DNA of 54,807 nucleotides from Candidatus Kuenenia stuttgartensis (GTDB lineage Bacteria; Planctomycetota; Planctomycetia; Planctomycetales; Planctomycetaceae). A program made the translations under genes and the position numbers. Below the pieces are notes generated by a model, which saw nothing but the letters and a program-made list of their open reading frames with translations, had not been told where the DNA came from and ran no database searches. Each line of letters opens with the position of its first letter. Positions within the stretch are counted from its first letter, which is position 1. The stretch covers positions 1-54,807 of the forward strand of contig CAMDPK010000025.1 in NCBI GenBank assembly GCA_945904015.1. The letters are read 5' to 3'. This document shows positions 42,703-51,940 of this stretch, one piece after another.

Positions 42703-43189
42703 ACTCGCCCAGGCCGAGAAGTGCATCGCCCGTCAACCGGAAGATCGTCCAGTCGGACAGCGGCTTGGCTCCCAAGCTTTCGTAGAAGCGGATCGACGGT
42801 TCGTTCCAGTCGAGCACGGACCATTCCATTCGGCCGCAGTCCCGCTCGACAGCAATCCGTGCCACTTGAGTTAGCAAAGCTTTACCGAGTCCTCGGCCGC
42901 GGAAATGAGGGCGGACGTAAAGGTCTTCCAGGTACATTCCCGGCATGCCCAGAAACGTCGAGAAGTTATGGAAAAAGAGTGCGAAGCCCACGCTGTCACC
43001 CTCAACGAGTGCGACCAGAGCCTCGACGTATCGCCGCTCGCCAAACAAGGCCCGATGCAGAGCGGCTTCGTCGGCGACGACTTGATCGAGCAACCGTTCG
43101 TACTCAGCCAGTTCGCGGATCAATCCCAGAATGGCCGGGACGTCGTCCGGTATCGCGAATCGGATTTGAGGATCGGCAGACAAGGACAT
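42692..43189 (-). CDS. GNAT family N-acetyltransferase (SSAT-like)
   Basis: A 165-residue acetyltransferase with the GNAT fold. MYLEDLYVRPHFRGRGLGKA includes the acetyl-CoA loop (RGRGLGKA), and the flow LDWNEPSIRFYESLGAKPLS is the C-terminal motif seen in spermidine/spermine acetyltransferase-like proteins (N-x-P-S/A-I-x-F-Y-x-x-L-G-A). The acceptor is probably a small amine, though not certain. Start MSLSADP at 43189 has GAGG seven bases upstream. An ATG 60 bases upstream is an alternative. Confidence 0.88.
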   Translation of the reverse strand: MSLSADPQIRFAIPDDVPAILGLIRELAEYERLLDQVVADEAALHRALFGERRYVEALVALVEGDSVGFALFFHNFSTFLGMPGMYLEDLYVRPHFRGRGLGKALLTQVARIAVERDCGRMEWSVLDWNEPSIRFYESLGAKPLSDWTIFRLTGDALLGLGEWGM

Positions 43190-43333
43190 CGGGAGACCTC
43201 GAAATACAAAACGCCGCCGTGCGAGAACTCGCGCGGCGGCGTCGCTCATGGTCCTGGAACTACGCGACTAGCCCAGGAACGCATTCAGGTTGATGGCCGC
43301 CACAAGTTGGCAGGCCCGGCTCGCCTCGTTCGA

Positions 43334-46300
43334 TCAAATCGCATCCAGGTCCAGGAACTTGGTGGAATCGAATAGCGAGAAGTAGTAGTCGTGCGAAGAC
43401 AGGTATCTTTGACCGTTGGCGTCGTATTGTTCGTATCCTTCGACGGAAGCGGGAAGAATGAAGGCGTTTGAAATCTTTACCGGCGCTTCCTTACTCGGAT
43501 CGGCCAGAGAGTCCAAATCACCGCCACCGTAGACCGTGTCGGTGCCGGCTTGTCCGTTGATGGTGTCGTTGCCCCCCACGCCACCCAGGCACAGGTCGTT
43601 GCCGGCTCCACCGAGGATCGAGTCATCGCCGTCACCGCCGATGAGTGTGTCGTTTCCGGCTCCACCGTTGATCGAGTCGTTGCCGCCTTCTTCCTCGGCA
43701 TCGATTTCGTCTGGGGAATCTCCAAACATCAATTCATTGCCAGTACCTCCCAGAAGCGTGTCACCGCCGGAGCCGCCCAACATCGTGTCGTTGCCACTCT
43801 GGCTGTTGATTCTGTCATCTCCTGCCTCACCCAACAGGACGTCGTTGCCGGCACCACCAAAGATCTGGTCGTTGTCTTCGCCACCTTCGATGCGGTCAGC
43901 GTCGGCGTTGCCGTTCAGGAAATCAGCGCCGGCACCACCTTCGATGCTGTCGAGTCCGGCACCACCAGCGATGTTGTCGGCACCATCTTCGCCAAACACA
44001 GTGTCGTTGCCGGCACCGGCGTCAACAAAGTCGTCGCCAATACCAGCGTTAATGGAGTCGTTACCTCCTTCGCCGAAGATACTGTCGTCGACTCCGTTGG
44101 CGAATGTCGCATCAGTGGTGCCAGTGTCTTCGATCAAGTCATTTCCATCATTGCCGTTGATCCGGTCGTTGTCGTCGCCACCGTCCAAAATGTCATTGCC
44201 CGCTCCACCCAGCAACGTATCGCTACCCGCACCGCCGCCGATGTCATCATTTCCAGCGTTGCCGTTGAGAAAGTCCGCGCCACTTCCGCCGGTGATCGTG
44301 TCGTTGCCCGCTCCGCCGGAAATTGAGACACCGCCGAGACTAAAACTGCTGGCGTCAATGTTGTCATCGCCCGCGCTACCAGTCAGCGAAACTGCCTGGA
44401 TGTCGATCAGCACATCGGTGAGATCCGAAGACACGAGTTCATCGTCGCTGAGCGTGACGGTTCCGGCCACGTTGCTCTTCACGACGTCATCGCCAGCACC
44501 GCCGTCCAGTAAGTCACCGAAGAGGGCTCCGCCGGACAACGTGTCGTTGCCCTCTCCACCGTAGAGCGCGACTGCTCCGAGCGTGTAGGTCGACGCATCG
44601 AGCGCGTTATTGCCATCGTTGCCCGTGATCTCGATCTCTTCCATTTGCGACAAAGTGTCGGTGCCGTTGCCGCCCGTCATTTTGGTGTTGGTAATCGTGG
44701 CGTTGCCGTTGACCGTCTCGACCAACCGATCGTTGTCGGCTCCACCGACGAGCGAATCGTTGCCCGCTCCGCCCATCATCGTGTCGTCACTTCCCAGACC
44801 GAACAGACGATCGTTGCCGATTCCTCCATCAAGGGTGTCGCTGAATTCACTACCAATCAAAATGTCGTTGCCGTCACCGCCGACCAGACTGACTGGTCCT
44901 GTCGAGAGCTGACCGTCAAGCGTATCGTTTCCGCCACCACCGTTCGCTGTGCTACCGCCAGTCAGTGTGGCGTTGTTGAAGACGATTTTGTCGTTCCCCA
45001 TCCCGCCGTTCAGGTCGAATGGGACGTCCTCATTCACATAGAACGTATCGGCCGCCGAGCCACCTTGCAGAGTCGTGAAGCCGACGATGTCCAGAGTTGC
45101 CGTTGCGGTTTTGTACTGCGGATTAGAACTCACCGTCCAAGTGCTGGCCGCGCCGATGCCCGTCAGCGTGCCCCCATTTCCATTCAAGGCGTCGATCCCC
45201 GAGAACCCGCCGGTGAGACTGTTCTCGTTGCCCGAGAGGCCGTTCGCGACGGAACTCGTCAGAGTGACGTTGTCGATCGCTTCGCCTTCCAGCAAGTCGG
45301 TATCTCCTTCGCCGTTGATGGATCCAGTCAAGTGTGCATTGAGCGTGAAAATGTCGGCTCCCAACCCACCTTTCAGGTTGAAGCTCTCGGTGGTGTTGAT
45401 GTTGAAATTGTCCGTCTCCGAGCCACCTTGCAAAGTCGAGAACCCACCGAAGCTCAGCGAGATGTCCAAGGCGGTGTATGTCCCCGGGAACACATCATCG
45501 ACCAAATCCCAGGTGCTGCCGGTTTCCTCATCGAGACCCTTCAACGTACCGCCATTGCCCGTGATCGCGTTGATGTGGTCGAATCCACCCGTAATCGAGG
45601 TTTCGTTACCGTCGAACCCATCGGATCCATCAGTCCCCGTCAGGGTGACGCCGTTAATCTGCGTTCCTTCCAGCGTATCGTTGTCCGCTCCGCCGTCGAT
45701 ATCGCCAGTCACCGTCGCGTTGATCACGAACTGGTCGTCGCCATCCTCGCCACTGAGTTGGCCAGTCAATGTCGCGTTGACGTCGAACACGTCATTTCCT
45801 GCGCCACCAGCGACGAGCGCCTTCGTGTTCGAGGTCACGTTGAAGGTGTCGACTTCTATGCCGCCTTGCAGAATGCCGAAGCCGCTGTTGAAGCTCAGCG
45901 AGTTCGCACCATTCTCGTAGGTCGAAGTCGCACCGCTGAGCGTCCAGGTGGGTGCCCCCGTGTCTTCCCCGGTCAACGTCGAGGAGTTCGACAGATTCGT
46001 TCCGATGAGCACATTGATGTTGTCGAAACCGCCGGAAATGGAAGTTTCGAGACCGGTGAAGCCATGGGTTCCTCCGGGCCCCGTTAGCGTGGCGCCGTCA
46101 ATCGTCTTTCCTCTCAGAGTATCGCTGTCCGCGGCACCATCGGTGTCATCTCCACCATTGATCTCCGCAGCCGTCAATTCCTCGTCGATCACGAACGTGT
46201 CGTCGCCGTCCCCACCATCGAGCGTGCCGCTCACTTCCGCTGTGATGTTGAACGTGTCGTTGCCGTCGCCACCGAAAATATCGAGCGTGGCTGTCGAATC

Positions 46301-46873
46301 GATGGTAAACGTGTCGTTGCTGGAACCACCTTGCAAAACATCAATACCGCTGAATGTCACAGCCTTTCCGCTGACCGTGAGTGAATTTTGCTTCCAGGCC
46401 GTGGTCACATCCTGACCTTGCAGGATGTCGTTTTCTGTGACACCGGTGTCGGTCACGAAAATCACATCCCCGGTTGAATCCAGGATCAACGTGTCGTCGT
46501 CTTCACCGAGGTCCACATCGACCCTATTCACATGCAAAACGGCCGTGCCAATTGTCAAGGTGTCCGTTCCGTTGCCATCGGCAGTGCTGGAGCTGTCCGC
46601 AAGGACGTTGAACGTATCGCTTGTGGATTCCAACGTGTAAACGTTTCCGGACACCGAAATCGTCAACTCGTTCGCTGACGTGTCGCCAGCAATGGTCAGC
46701 ACACCATTCGCCGCCAAAGTGACGTCGATCGTCGGCACGACGCGGGATTCCAGTAACTCGGACGAAACCGACATCGCCCGTTGCGAGACTTGGCGGACCT
46801 TGCGAGCGAGTTTGCGAGTTCGTTTCCGGAGGACGCGATCGGTGACGTCACTTAACCATTTGGTGAACAACAT
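43334..46873 (-). CDS. large RTX-like calcium-binding repeat protein
   Basis: An 1179-residue, very acidic protein. The N-terminus is basic (LSDVTDRVLRKRTRKLARKV) and includes ELLESRVVPTI, a match to the LEPR-like motif found at the start of planctomycete surface proteins, rather than a classical signal peptide. Next comes a beta-rich region with three related modules (each ending near SITGGFDNINVLI, SITGGFDHINAIT and SLTGGFSGIDALN). From about residue 640 on there are many GGxGNDxLxGG-type nonapeptides (RTX/hemolysin-type Ca-binding repeats, for example SLLGGAGNDILDGG-like). It is likely exported and Ca-dependent, with an adhesion, envelope or matrix role. AAGGAG lies about eight bases upstream of the ATG. 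Confidence 0.82.
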   Translation of the reverse strand: MLFTKWLSDVTDRVLRKRTRKLARKVRQVSQRAMSVSSELLESRVVPTIDVTLAANGVLTIAGDTSANELTISVSGNVYTLESTSDTFNVLADSSSTADGNGTDTLTIGTAVLHVNRVDVDLGEDDDTLILDSTGDVIFVTDTGVTENDILQGQDVTTAWKQNSLTVSGKAVTFSGIDVLQGGSSNDTFTIDSTATLDIFGGDGNDTFNITAEVSGTLDGGDGDDTFVIDEELTAAEINGGDDTDGAADSDTLRGKTIDGATLTGPGGTHGFTGLETSISGGFDNINVLIGTNLSNSSTLTGEDTGAPTWTLSGATSTYENGANSLSFNSGFGILQGGIEVDTFNVTSNTKALVAGGAGNDVFDVNATLTGQLSGEDGDDQFVINATVTGDIDGGADNDTLEGTQINGVTLTGTDGSDGFDGNETSITGGFDHINAITGNGGTLKGLDEETGSTWDLVDDVFPGTYTALDISLSFGGFSTLQGGSETDNFNINTTESFNLKGGLGADIFTLNAHLTGSINGEGDTDLLEGEAIDNVTLTSSVANGLSGNENSLTGGFSGIDALNGNGGTLTGIGAASTWTVSSNPQYKTATATLDIVGFTTLQGGSAADTFYVNEDVPFDLNGGMGNDKIVFNNATLTGGSTANGGGGNDTLDGQLSTGPVSLVGGDGNDILIGSEFSDTLDGGIGNDRLFGLGSDDTMMGGAGNDSLVGGADNDRLVETVNGNATITNTKMTGGNGTDTLSQMEEIEITGNDGNNALDASTYTLGAVALYGGEGNDTLSGGALFGDLLDGGAGDDVVKSNVAGTVTLSDDELVSSDLTDVLIDIQAVSLTGSAGDDNIDASSFSLGGVSISGGAGNDTITGGSGADFLNGNAGNDDIGGGAGSDTLLGGAGNDILDGGDDNDRINGNDGNDLIEDTGTTDATFANGVDDSIFGEGGNDSINAGIGDDFVDAGAGNDTVFGEDGADNIAGGAGLDSIEGGAGADFLNGNADADRIEGGEDNDQIFGGAGNDVLLGEAGDDRINSQSGNDTMLGGSGGDTLLGGTGNELMFGDSPDEIDAEEEGGNDSINGGAGNDTLIGGDGDDSILGGAGNDLCLGGVGGNDTINGQAGTDTVYGGGDLDSLADPSKEAPVKISNAFILPASVEGYEQYDANGQRYLSSHDYYFSLFDSTKFLDLDAI

Positions 46874-47569
46874 CAACCTTCTCCTTCAAGATGACCGGCC
46901 CGAATGCCCGCAGCGAGACTTCGGAAACACGAAAGGTTTGTTTCAACAATCGTCCGTCGCAACTTTGCGTCGCGTGAACACCGCATCCGTCATCTCTGAG
47001 GAATCGGGGAACAACACGAGTTCGGACCATGAGCGTTCCAACTCTTCCCGCCGCGCGAGGCGAATGCAAGATGATTTCGTCAACCACTTCCGAGAGTTTT
47101 TGATTGACAACGGGTTATTCCAGGGAATGCGGCGAAACCAACCACCACTCGAAAACTCGGTGGTTACCGCAATTATTTCTCAAGTCACCGTGAGTCATTC
47201 TTAACCGCGCAAACCGCAATGATCGCGCTCGTCCGACCGCAGTGACTCTTCCGCATCACCCGCGAAGTTTCACATCGACGTACCGCGTTTCACGTCTCAG
47301 CGGGACTCCAACACGCAACAACCGTGCGTTCGGAAGTTCTGCGGTTCGGAGCAACTCTTGCCGGACGGCATCCGAATAAAAGAAGTGAGAACTCAGCGCG
47401 GCGAGGCCGCAGAAACGTAGCCGTCATCGCTCCACGTGATGAGCCGCACGTTGCACAAACTGCGTTTCCAACAAACTCGCAGCGGTGGAACAACTCGGCT
47501 CGTCACGCGGAGCGATGACGGCTACGTTGAATCGCAAGGCTGGCGAGAGACCTCGTGGGAGATTCGATC
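46874..47569. other. 696-bp intergenic region with one long palindrome
   Basis: This stretch separates the RTX-like gene (start 46873, minus) from the HEAT protein (start 47570, plus) and should hold both promoters. Short open frames exist but show no coding signs. Apart from the 47416-47526 palindrome, I see nothing I can name. Confidence 0.7.
47416..47526. repeat. long inverted repeat, family H
   Basis: Arms of 31 bp (47416-47446 and 47496-47526; ends CGTAGCCGTCATCGCTCC and GGAGCGATGACGGCTACG) pair with two mismatches around a 49-nt loop. The right arm ends 43 bases before the HEAT gene start. Confidence 0.9.
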
Positions 47570-49810
47570 ATGATGATTCGTGGGACTGGTTGGATCGTGC
47601 CATCGGTTGCGATCATGCTGCTGGCAGCAAACTCGTTCGCGCCGGCCCAGGACGCGACCGAGGAAGCTCAGCCTGCGGGAAAAGCCACGAGCGGAGCACC
47701 GCTCGAAGACAACCCGTTACTCACCGAGCCGCGCACGCCCCAGACGTTGATGGACGCGGTCGTCCTGATGACCGACTTGGCTCGACCCGGACTGGCACGT
47801 CTGTATTTGGAGAAGCTGCTGGAAACGAACCCGGACGGCGAGACGTTGCTGAAGCTGCGCGACAAGCACGGCCCTGCCCTGTTTCTCCGATTGTCGAACG
47901 ACAAACGCTTGCAGCCCGAATCCATCACGCTGCTCGACCAAGTCAACGCCGCGTTTCGCAAAGGAGCAACCGACCCAGTTCGCGTCGACAAACTGATCAG
48001 CCAACTCAGCAAGACTGCCGCCGAACGGGAAGTCGCGATCCTGCAACTGCGAAATGCCGGCAGCTACGCAGCCGCTCGTCTGCTTGCCGCGCTAAATATT
48101 TCGCGTGACCAAACGCAACGCAACCTATTGCTGTACACGTTGACTCGGATGAATCGCGAAGTCGTCCCTGGCCTGCTCGGTGCGGTCGAAGGCCCCAGCC
48201 CCGATTTGCGAGCGACCGTCATCGAAGCGCTCGGCTTTCTCGGTGACCCGCAAGCCAAGACCGCGTTGTGGCATCCGGCCTTCGAGGAGTCGCAACCACC
48301 GGCCGTGCAGCTCGCCGCGCGGCAAGCTCTCGCGCGTCTGCTGTTCGGTGACGTCAAACGCCTCCCAGACGTTTCACAATTCGGGGCCGCTGCCGAGTTG
48401 GCCAAGTCCGCTCGCCGACACTTGCAAGGCGAAGGGGACTGGACGCTCAACGACGACGGACAAGTCGAACTCTGGAATTGGGACGAAGCCGCCGGCACGA
48501 TCGCGATGACGCCGGTCTCGGTGGACACGGCGGCGATGCGAGCCGGTCTGCGACAGGCTCGGCAGGCCTTTGAACTCGCGCCGAATCGCACCGATCTGCA
48601 CGCTCTGTACTGGACCGCGCTGATGGCCAGCAAACTGCACGAGTCGGGACGCGGTGCCGCCATCTCGACGCGACCCGGCTCGGCATTTCATGTCGGCTTG
48701 CAACTCGGACCCGACGTGATGCAAGCCGCGTTGGTCGAGGCCATGAGTCTCGGCGAGCCGCTCGTCGCGGTCACGGCGTTGCAAGCACTGGCTCAAACCG
48801 GCTCGGCCAGACTCCTGAAAGCGACCGAGAGCCGGCCAGCTCCCGTGGTGGCCGCGCTCAACTACCCGGACGCGCGAGTCCAATTCGCGGCGGCTTCGAC
48901 CATCCTGACTTGGGATCCGGCAACACCGTTCCGCGGCGCATCGCGAGTCATCGAAGTCCTCGCCCGCGCGTTGACCGACACCGGCAAGCCCCACGGCGTC
49001 GCCATCGACGCCAACGAACAACGCGCGACTTCGATGTCGTCGGCACTCATCGAAATGGGCTTCGAGCCAGAAACCGCTCGTACCGGCCAAGACGGCTTCA
49101 AGATCGCCGCCGAACGGGGCGACGTCGCGCTGTTGCTGATTGAAGCCAACGTCGCACGCTGGGAACTGTCGCAGACCATCGCCAACCTGCGCTCCGACGC
49201 GCGCACCGCGTTCATTCCAATCGTGATCTACGGCGACGACAAATTGCGATCACGCATCGAACGGCTCGCCGAGTCATATCCGCGCGTCCGCTTTGTGCTC
49301 AAAATCAGCGACTCGACGGTCATGGCCAAACAAGTCGCGGCCTTCCTGCGAACCGCGAGCGCCGACGCGATCACGCAACCGCAGCGAGTCGCCACGCGCC
49401 AAGCCGCGCTGGCTTGGCTGACGCAATTGGCCGACCGCAAACAGGCCAGCCTGTTCGATCTCAAGCCCGCCGAGAATGCACTGCTGACCGCCACCAACGA
49501 AGAAGAACTCGGTGAGTCCGCCGTGTTCGTGCTCGGCGCGATCGCCACACCGTCCGCTCAAGTGAAACTCTTCGAGATCGGCACCGCCGTTTCGCGTGCC
49601 GCTCCCGTCCGCGAACGCGCACTGGCTCAACTGGCGGCACACATGCAACGTCACGGCGTGCTGCTGACCGAATTGCAAATCGACGAATTCCGCAAAGCGG
49701 CTCGCCAAGAAACCGACCCACAATTGCAAACCGCCTTCGCCGCCACACTCGGCAGCCTCAACCCCGATCTCGCGCGAGCCAGCGGAGTCCTGAAATCGGT
49801 CCCCAAGTAG
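47570..49810 (+). CDS. exported HEAT-repeat protein with a degenerate receiver-like domain
   Basis: A 746-residue protein. It begins with a signal peptide (VPSVAIMLLAANSFAPA), followed by a HEAT-like helical array (RATVIEALGFLGDPQAK, AALVEAMSLGEPLVAVTALQ) and, at about 475-585, a segment with the alternating pattern of a response-regulator receiver: HGVAIDANEQRATSMSSALI, MGFEPETARTGQDGFKIAAE, DVALLLIEANVARWELSQTI and IPIVIYGDD, then VLKISD. The phosphoacceptor Asp is replaced by Glu in IEANV and the acidic pocket is reduced (DA), so it is probably non-phosphorylated. A receiver fold outside the cytoplasm would be unusual. More helical repeats follow. Start ATG 47570 follows GGGAG. Confidence 0.68.
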   Translation: MMIRGTGWIVPSVAIMLLAANSFAPAQDATEEAQPAGKATSGAPLEDNPLLTEPRTPQTLMDAVVLMTDLARPGLARLYLEKLLETNPDGETLLKLRDKHGPALFLRLSNDKRLQPESITLLDQVNAAFRKGATDPVRVDKLISQLSKTAAEREVAILQLRNAGSYAAARLLAALNISRDQTQRNLLLYTLTRMNREVVPGLLGAVEGPSPDLRATVIEALGFLGDPQAKTALWHPAFEESQPPAVQLAARQALARLLFGDVKRLPDVSQFGAAAELAKSARRHLQGEGDWTLNDDGQVELWNWDEAAGTIAMTPVSVDTAAMRAGLRQARQAFELAPNRTDLHALYWTALMASKLHESGRGAAISTRPGSAFHVGLQLGPDVMQAALVEAMSLGEPLVAVTALQALAQTGSARLLKATESRPAPVVAALNYPDARVQFAAASTILTWDPATPFRGASRVIEVLARALTDTGKPHGVAIDANEQRATSMSSALIEMGFEPETARTGQDGFKIAAERGDVALLLIEANVARWELSQTIANLRSDARTAFIPIVIYGDDKLRSRIERLAESYPRVRFVLKISDSTVMAKQVAAFLRTASADAITQPQRVATRQAALAWLTQLADRKQASLFDLKPAENALLTATNEEELGESAVFVLGAIATPSAQVKLFEIGTAVSRAAPVRERALAQLAAHMQRHGVLLTELQIDEFRKAARQETDPQLQTAFAATLGSLNPDLARASGVLKSVPK

Positions 49811-49834
49811 GTCAGCCTTTCCAGCCTGACCTAC
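49807..49834. terminator. palindrome spanning both stop codons of convergent genes
   Basis: GTAGGTCAG / CTGACCTAC form a 9-bp stem with a 10-nt loop. The stop codon of the HEAT gene (TAG, 49808-49810) and that of argS (49831-49833) both lie inside it. It may work as a bidirectional transcript end, although no U tract is seen. The core words recur in the 15143-15241 palindrome. Confidence 0.6.
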
Positions 49835-51792
49835 ATCTGCTCGCACGTCTTCATCCCCAGCAGATCGAGGCCAGTCGCGATGACGCGAGCGGTCAGGTCG
49901 CAGAGCAGCAGTCGGCTGGTGCGGATTGCTTCGTCCGGCTCCTTCAAGACCGAGCACTCCTGATAAAACGTGCTGAAGCTATTGGCCGTCGCGAACAAAT
50001 AATCGGTCAGGATATTCGGCCGGTTTTCCGCGAGCACCCCGTCCAACGCCTCGCTGAATCGCAGCAGTTGCAGCGACAACGCTCGTTCAAGCGGATGCGT
50101 GAAGACGACGCGCCCGCCGCCGCTCCGCAAGGTCTCGCGATTGATTCCGCCCCGGCGAAAGATGCCGGCAACGCGAGCGTAGGCGTACTGCATGTACGTC
50201 GCCGTGTCGCCGTTGGTCGCGAGCATTTTGTCTTCGTCGTAGACGTAATCGCTCTCGCGGTTGTGCCGCAGGTCGGCATACTTGATCGCTCCGATGCCGA
50301 CGGTCTCGGCGACGGCCGCTCGTGCGGCGTCACTCAATTCGCGGCCTTCGGGCTTCCCGTCGTCGTTCTCGTTGACGATCTGCCGAGCCTTCGCGACCGC
50401 CGCATCGAGCAGGCTTTCCAGTCCGATCGTGTCTCCCGACCGCGTCTTGTACGGCTTGCCGTCCTTGCCGAGGATCGTGCCGAAGTTGACGTGAACCAAT
50501 TCGCGATCGCCGTAGCCCCACAACTTCGCGGTCTCGAACAGCAGCCGGAAATGCTCGCTCTGTCGCGTGTCGACGACGTACAGCATCGTGTCGGCCTGCA
50601 ACGCGTTGACCCGATAACGAATCGTGGCGAGATCGCTGGTCGCGTAGGTGAAGGCTCCGTCTCGTTTGCGAATGATGAACGGTGCCGCGTTGCCAGGAAT
50701 GAAAACGCAGATCGCTCCGTCGCTCTCGGCCGCCAAGCCTTTCGCCTGAAACTCAGCGACAACATCGGCCAGCATCGGATTGTAAAAACTCTCTCCGCAA
50801 GTCATGTCGAAGCGAATGTCGAGCCGGTCGTAGATTCCCTGAATCGCCGCGAGACACTGCGGCACGAACTGATTCCAGAGCCGTGTGTTCTCTTCGTCGC
50901 CGCCATGCAACTTCGCGGTTTCAAGGCGCGCGAGTTCCGCGATCTGCGGATGCGATTCGGCAAGAGCTTTCAGCGGCGGCGACGACTCAACGGCTTCGAT
51001 CTGCTTCTTGAGGGACGCGATTTGTTCGCGCACGTCGCTCACGTCGGTGCGCAGTTTCTTGAGCGTCTTTTCGGCGGACTTGTCGTTCGCTGGCTTGTTG
51101 GCCTCGGCAGCGTTCAAGTCACTTTGAAGTTGTGCGAGCCGATTCTCGGCTTTCGGGTGCTCCGCCTTCGCGTCGTGAAACCCGGAAAGCTGGCTGACAA
51201 GTCGGTACTGCCGAGCCAACTCGCCGACGGGATTTCGCTCGAAGGCCGCGCGATCCAGGAAATACTTGTAGCCGAACAAGATCATCCCGAACTGCGTCCC
51301 CCAATCGCCGATGTGATTGTCGCCCAGGACATAGTGGCCCAGAAACTTGGCGACCCGATACAGCGCGTTGCCGAGCACCGTGCTCCGCAGATGCCCGACG
51401 TGCATCGGCTTCGCGACGTTCGGCGCGGAGTAGTCGATCACGATCCGTTTCGGCTTCGCGACCGGTGCGACGCCGAGCCGTGAATCCGTAACGTTGCGAT
51501 TGGTCTGCTCGGTCAGCCAGTCGTCTCTCAGCCGGATGTTGATGAATCCCGGCCCGGCAACTTCCGGGGGCTGACACAAGTCGGCGATGTCGAGTTTGCC
51601 GACGATCTCGGCCGCCAGCGCACGCGGATTCGTGCCGCGCTGCTTGGCCAACGGCATCGCGCAGTTGGCTTGGAAGTCCCCGAACTTCGCGTCCTGAGTC
51701 GGCTTGACCATCGCCGCAAACGTCGCGGGATCGGGGGTCAGTTCCGTAAGAGCTTGGGCAAATCGAGATCGAAGTTCTGCAAGAGCATTCAT
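49831..51792 (-). CDS. argS: arginine--tRNA ligase
   Basis: A 653-residue class I aminoacyl-tRNA synthetase that charges tRNA-Arg. An N-terminal additional domain (KFGDFQANCAMPLAK), the HIGH-type HVGHLRS (131-137) after DYSAPNVAKPM, the YDGDNHIGDWGTQFG-like block and the C-terminal YAYARVAGIFRR region identify it. A charged coiled-coil insert at about 205-290 (LNAAEANKPANDKSAEKTLK and onward) replaces the shorter linker seen in E. coli. Start MNALAEL at 51792. A GTG at 51810 would add six residues. Confidence 0.93.
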   Translation of the reverse strand: MNALAELRSRFAQALTELTPDPATFAAMVKPTQDAKFGDFQANCAMPLAKQRGTNPRALAAEIVGKLDIADLCQPPEVAGPGFINIRLRDDWLTEQTNRNVTDSRLGVAPVAKPKRIVIDYSAPNVAKPMHVGHLRSTVLGNALYRVAKFLGHYVLGDNHIGDWGTQFGMILFGYKYFLDRAAFERNPVGELARQYRLVSQLSGFHDAKAEHPKAENRLAQLQSDLNAAEANKPANDKSAEKTLKKLRTDVSDVREQIASLKKQIEAVESSPPLKALAESHPQIAELARLETAKLHGGDEENTRLWNQFVPQCLAAIQGIYDRLDIRFDMTCGESFYNPMLADVVAEFQAKGLAAESDGAICVFIPGNAAPFIIRKRDGAFTYATSDLATIRYRVNALQADTMLYVVDTRQSEHFRLLFETAKLWGYGDRELVHVNFGTILGKDGKPYKTRSGDTIGLESLLDAAVAKARQIVNENDDGKPEGRELSDAARAAVAETVGIGAIKYADLRHNRESDYVYDEDKMLATNGDTATYMQYAYARVAGIFRRGGINRETLRSGGGRVVFTHPLERALSLQLLRFSEALDGVLAENRPNILTDYLFATANSFSTFYQECSVLKEPDEAIRTSRLLLCDLTARVIATGLDLLGMKTCEQM

Positions 51793-51824
51793 CAGAGAAT
51801 CGGTTCCCACAAATTGATTGTTGT

Positions 51825-51929
51825 TCGGCCGAAAGCAGAACGCCGACAGCCGGTCGCCGTGATACCGTTTTCCCGAATGTTAAAACGGTATCATGGCGAT
51901 CGGCCACCGGCTCACGGCGATCGGCCGGA
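51825..51929. repeat. long imperfect palindrome, family E, copy 2
   Basis: About 105 bp beginning TCGGCCGAAAGCAGAACGCC and ending GGCGATCGGCCGGA, with a central GATACCGTTTT and AAAACGGTATC pair. It is clearly the same family as 11509-11616. It sits 11 bases from the MBL gene stop and about 32 bases before the argS start. Confidence 0.9.
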
Positions 51930-51940
51930 GTCAATGGTCA

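Noticed and set aside
43536..46640. Ser/Pro-rich plus-strand frames (SLPAPP-type repeats)
   Set aside because: They are the antisense of the Gly/Asp-rich calcium-binding repeats; the periodic pattern is a mirror of the RTX codons.
46680..47204. Possible gene upstream of the RTX-like protein
   Set aside because: The open frame overlaps the beginning of the RTX gene on the opposite strand and shows no ribosome-binding site or domain.
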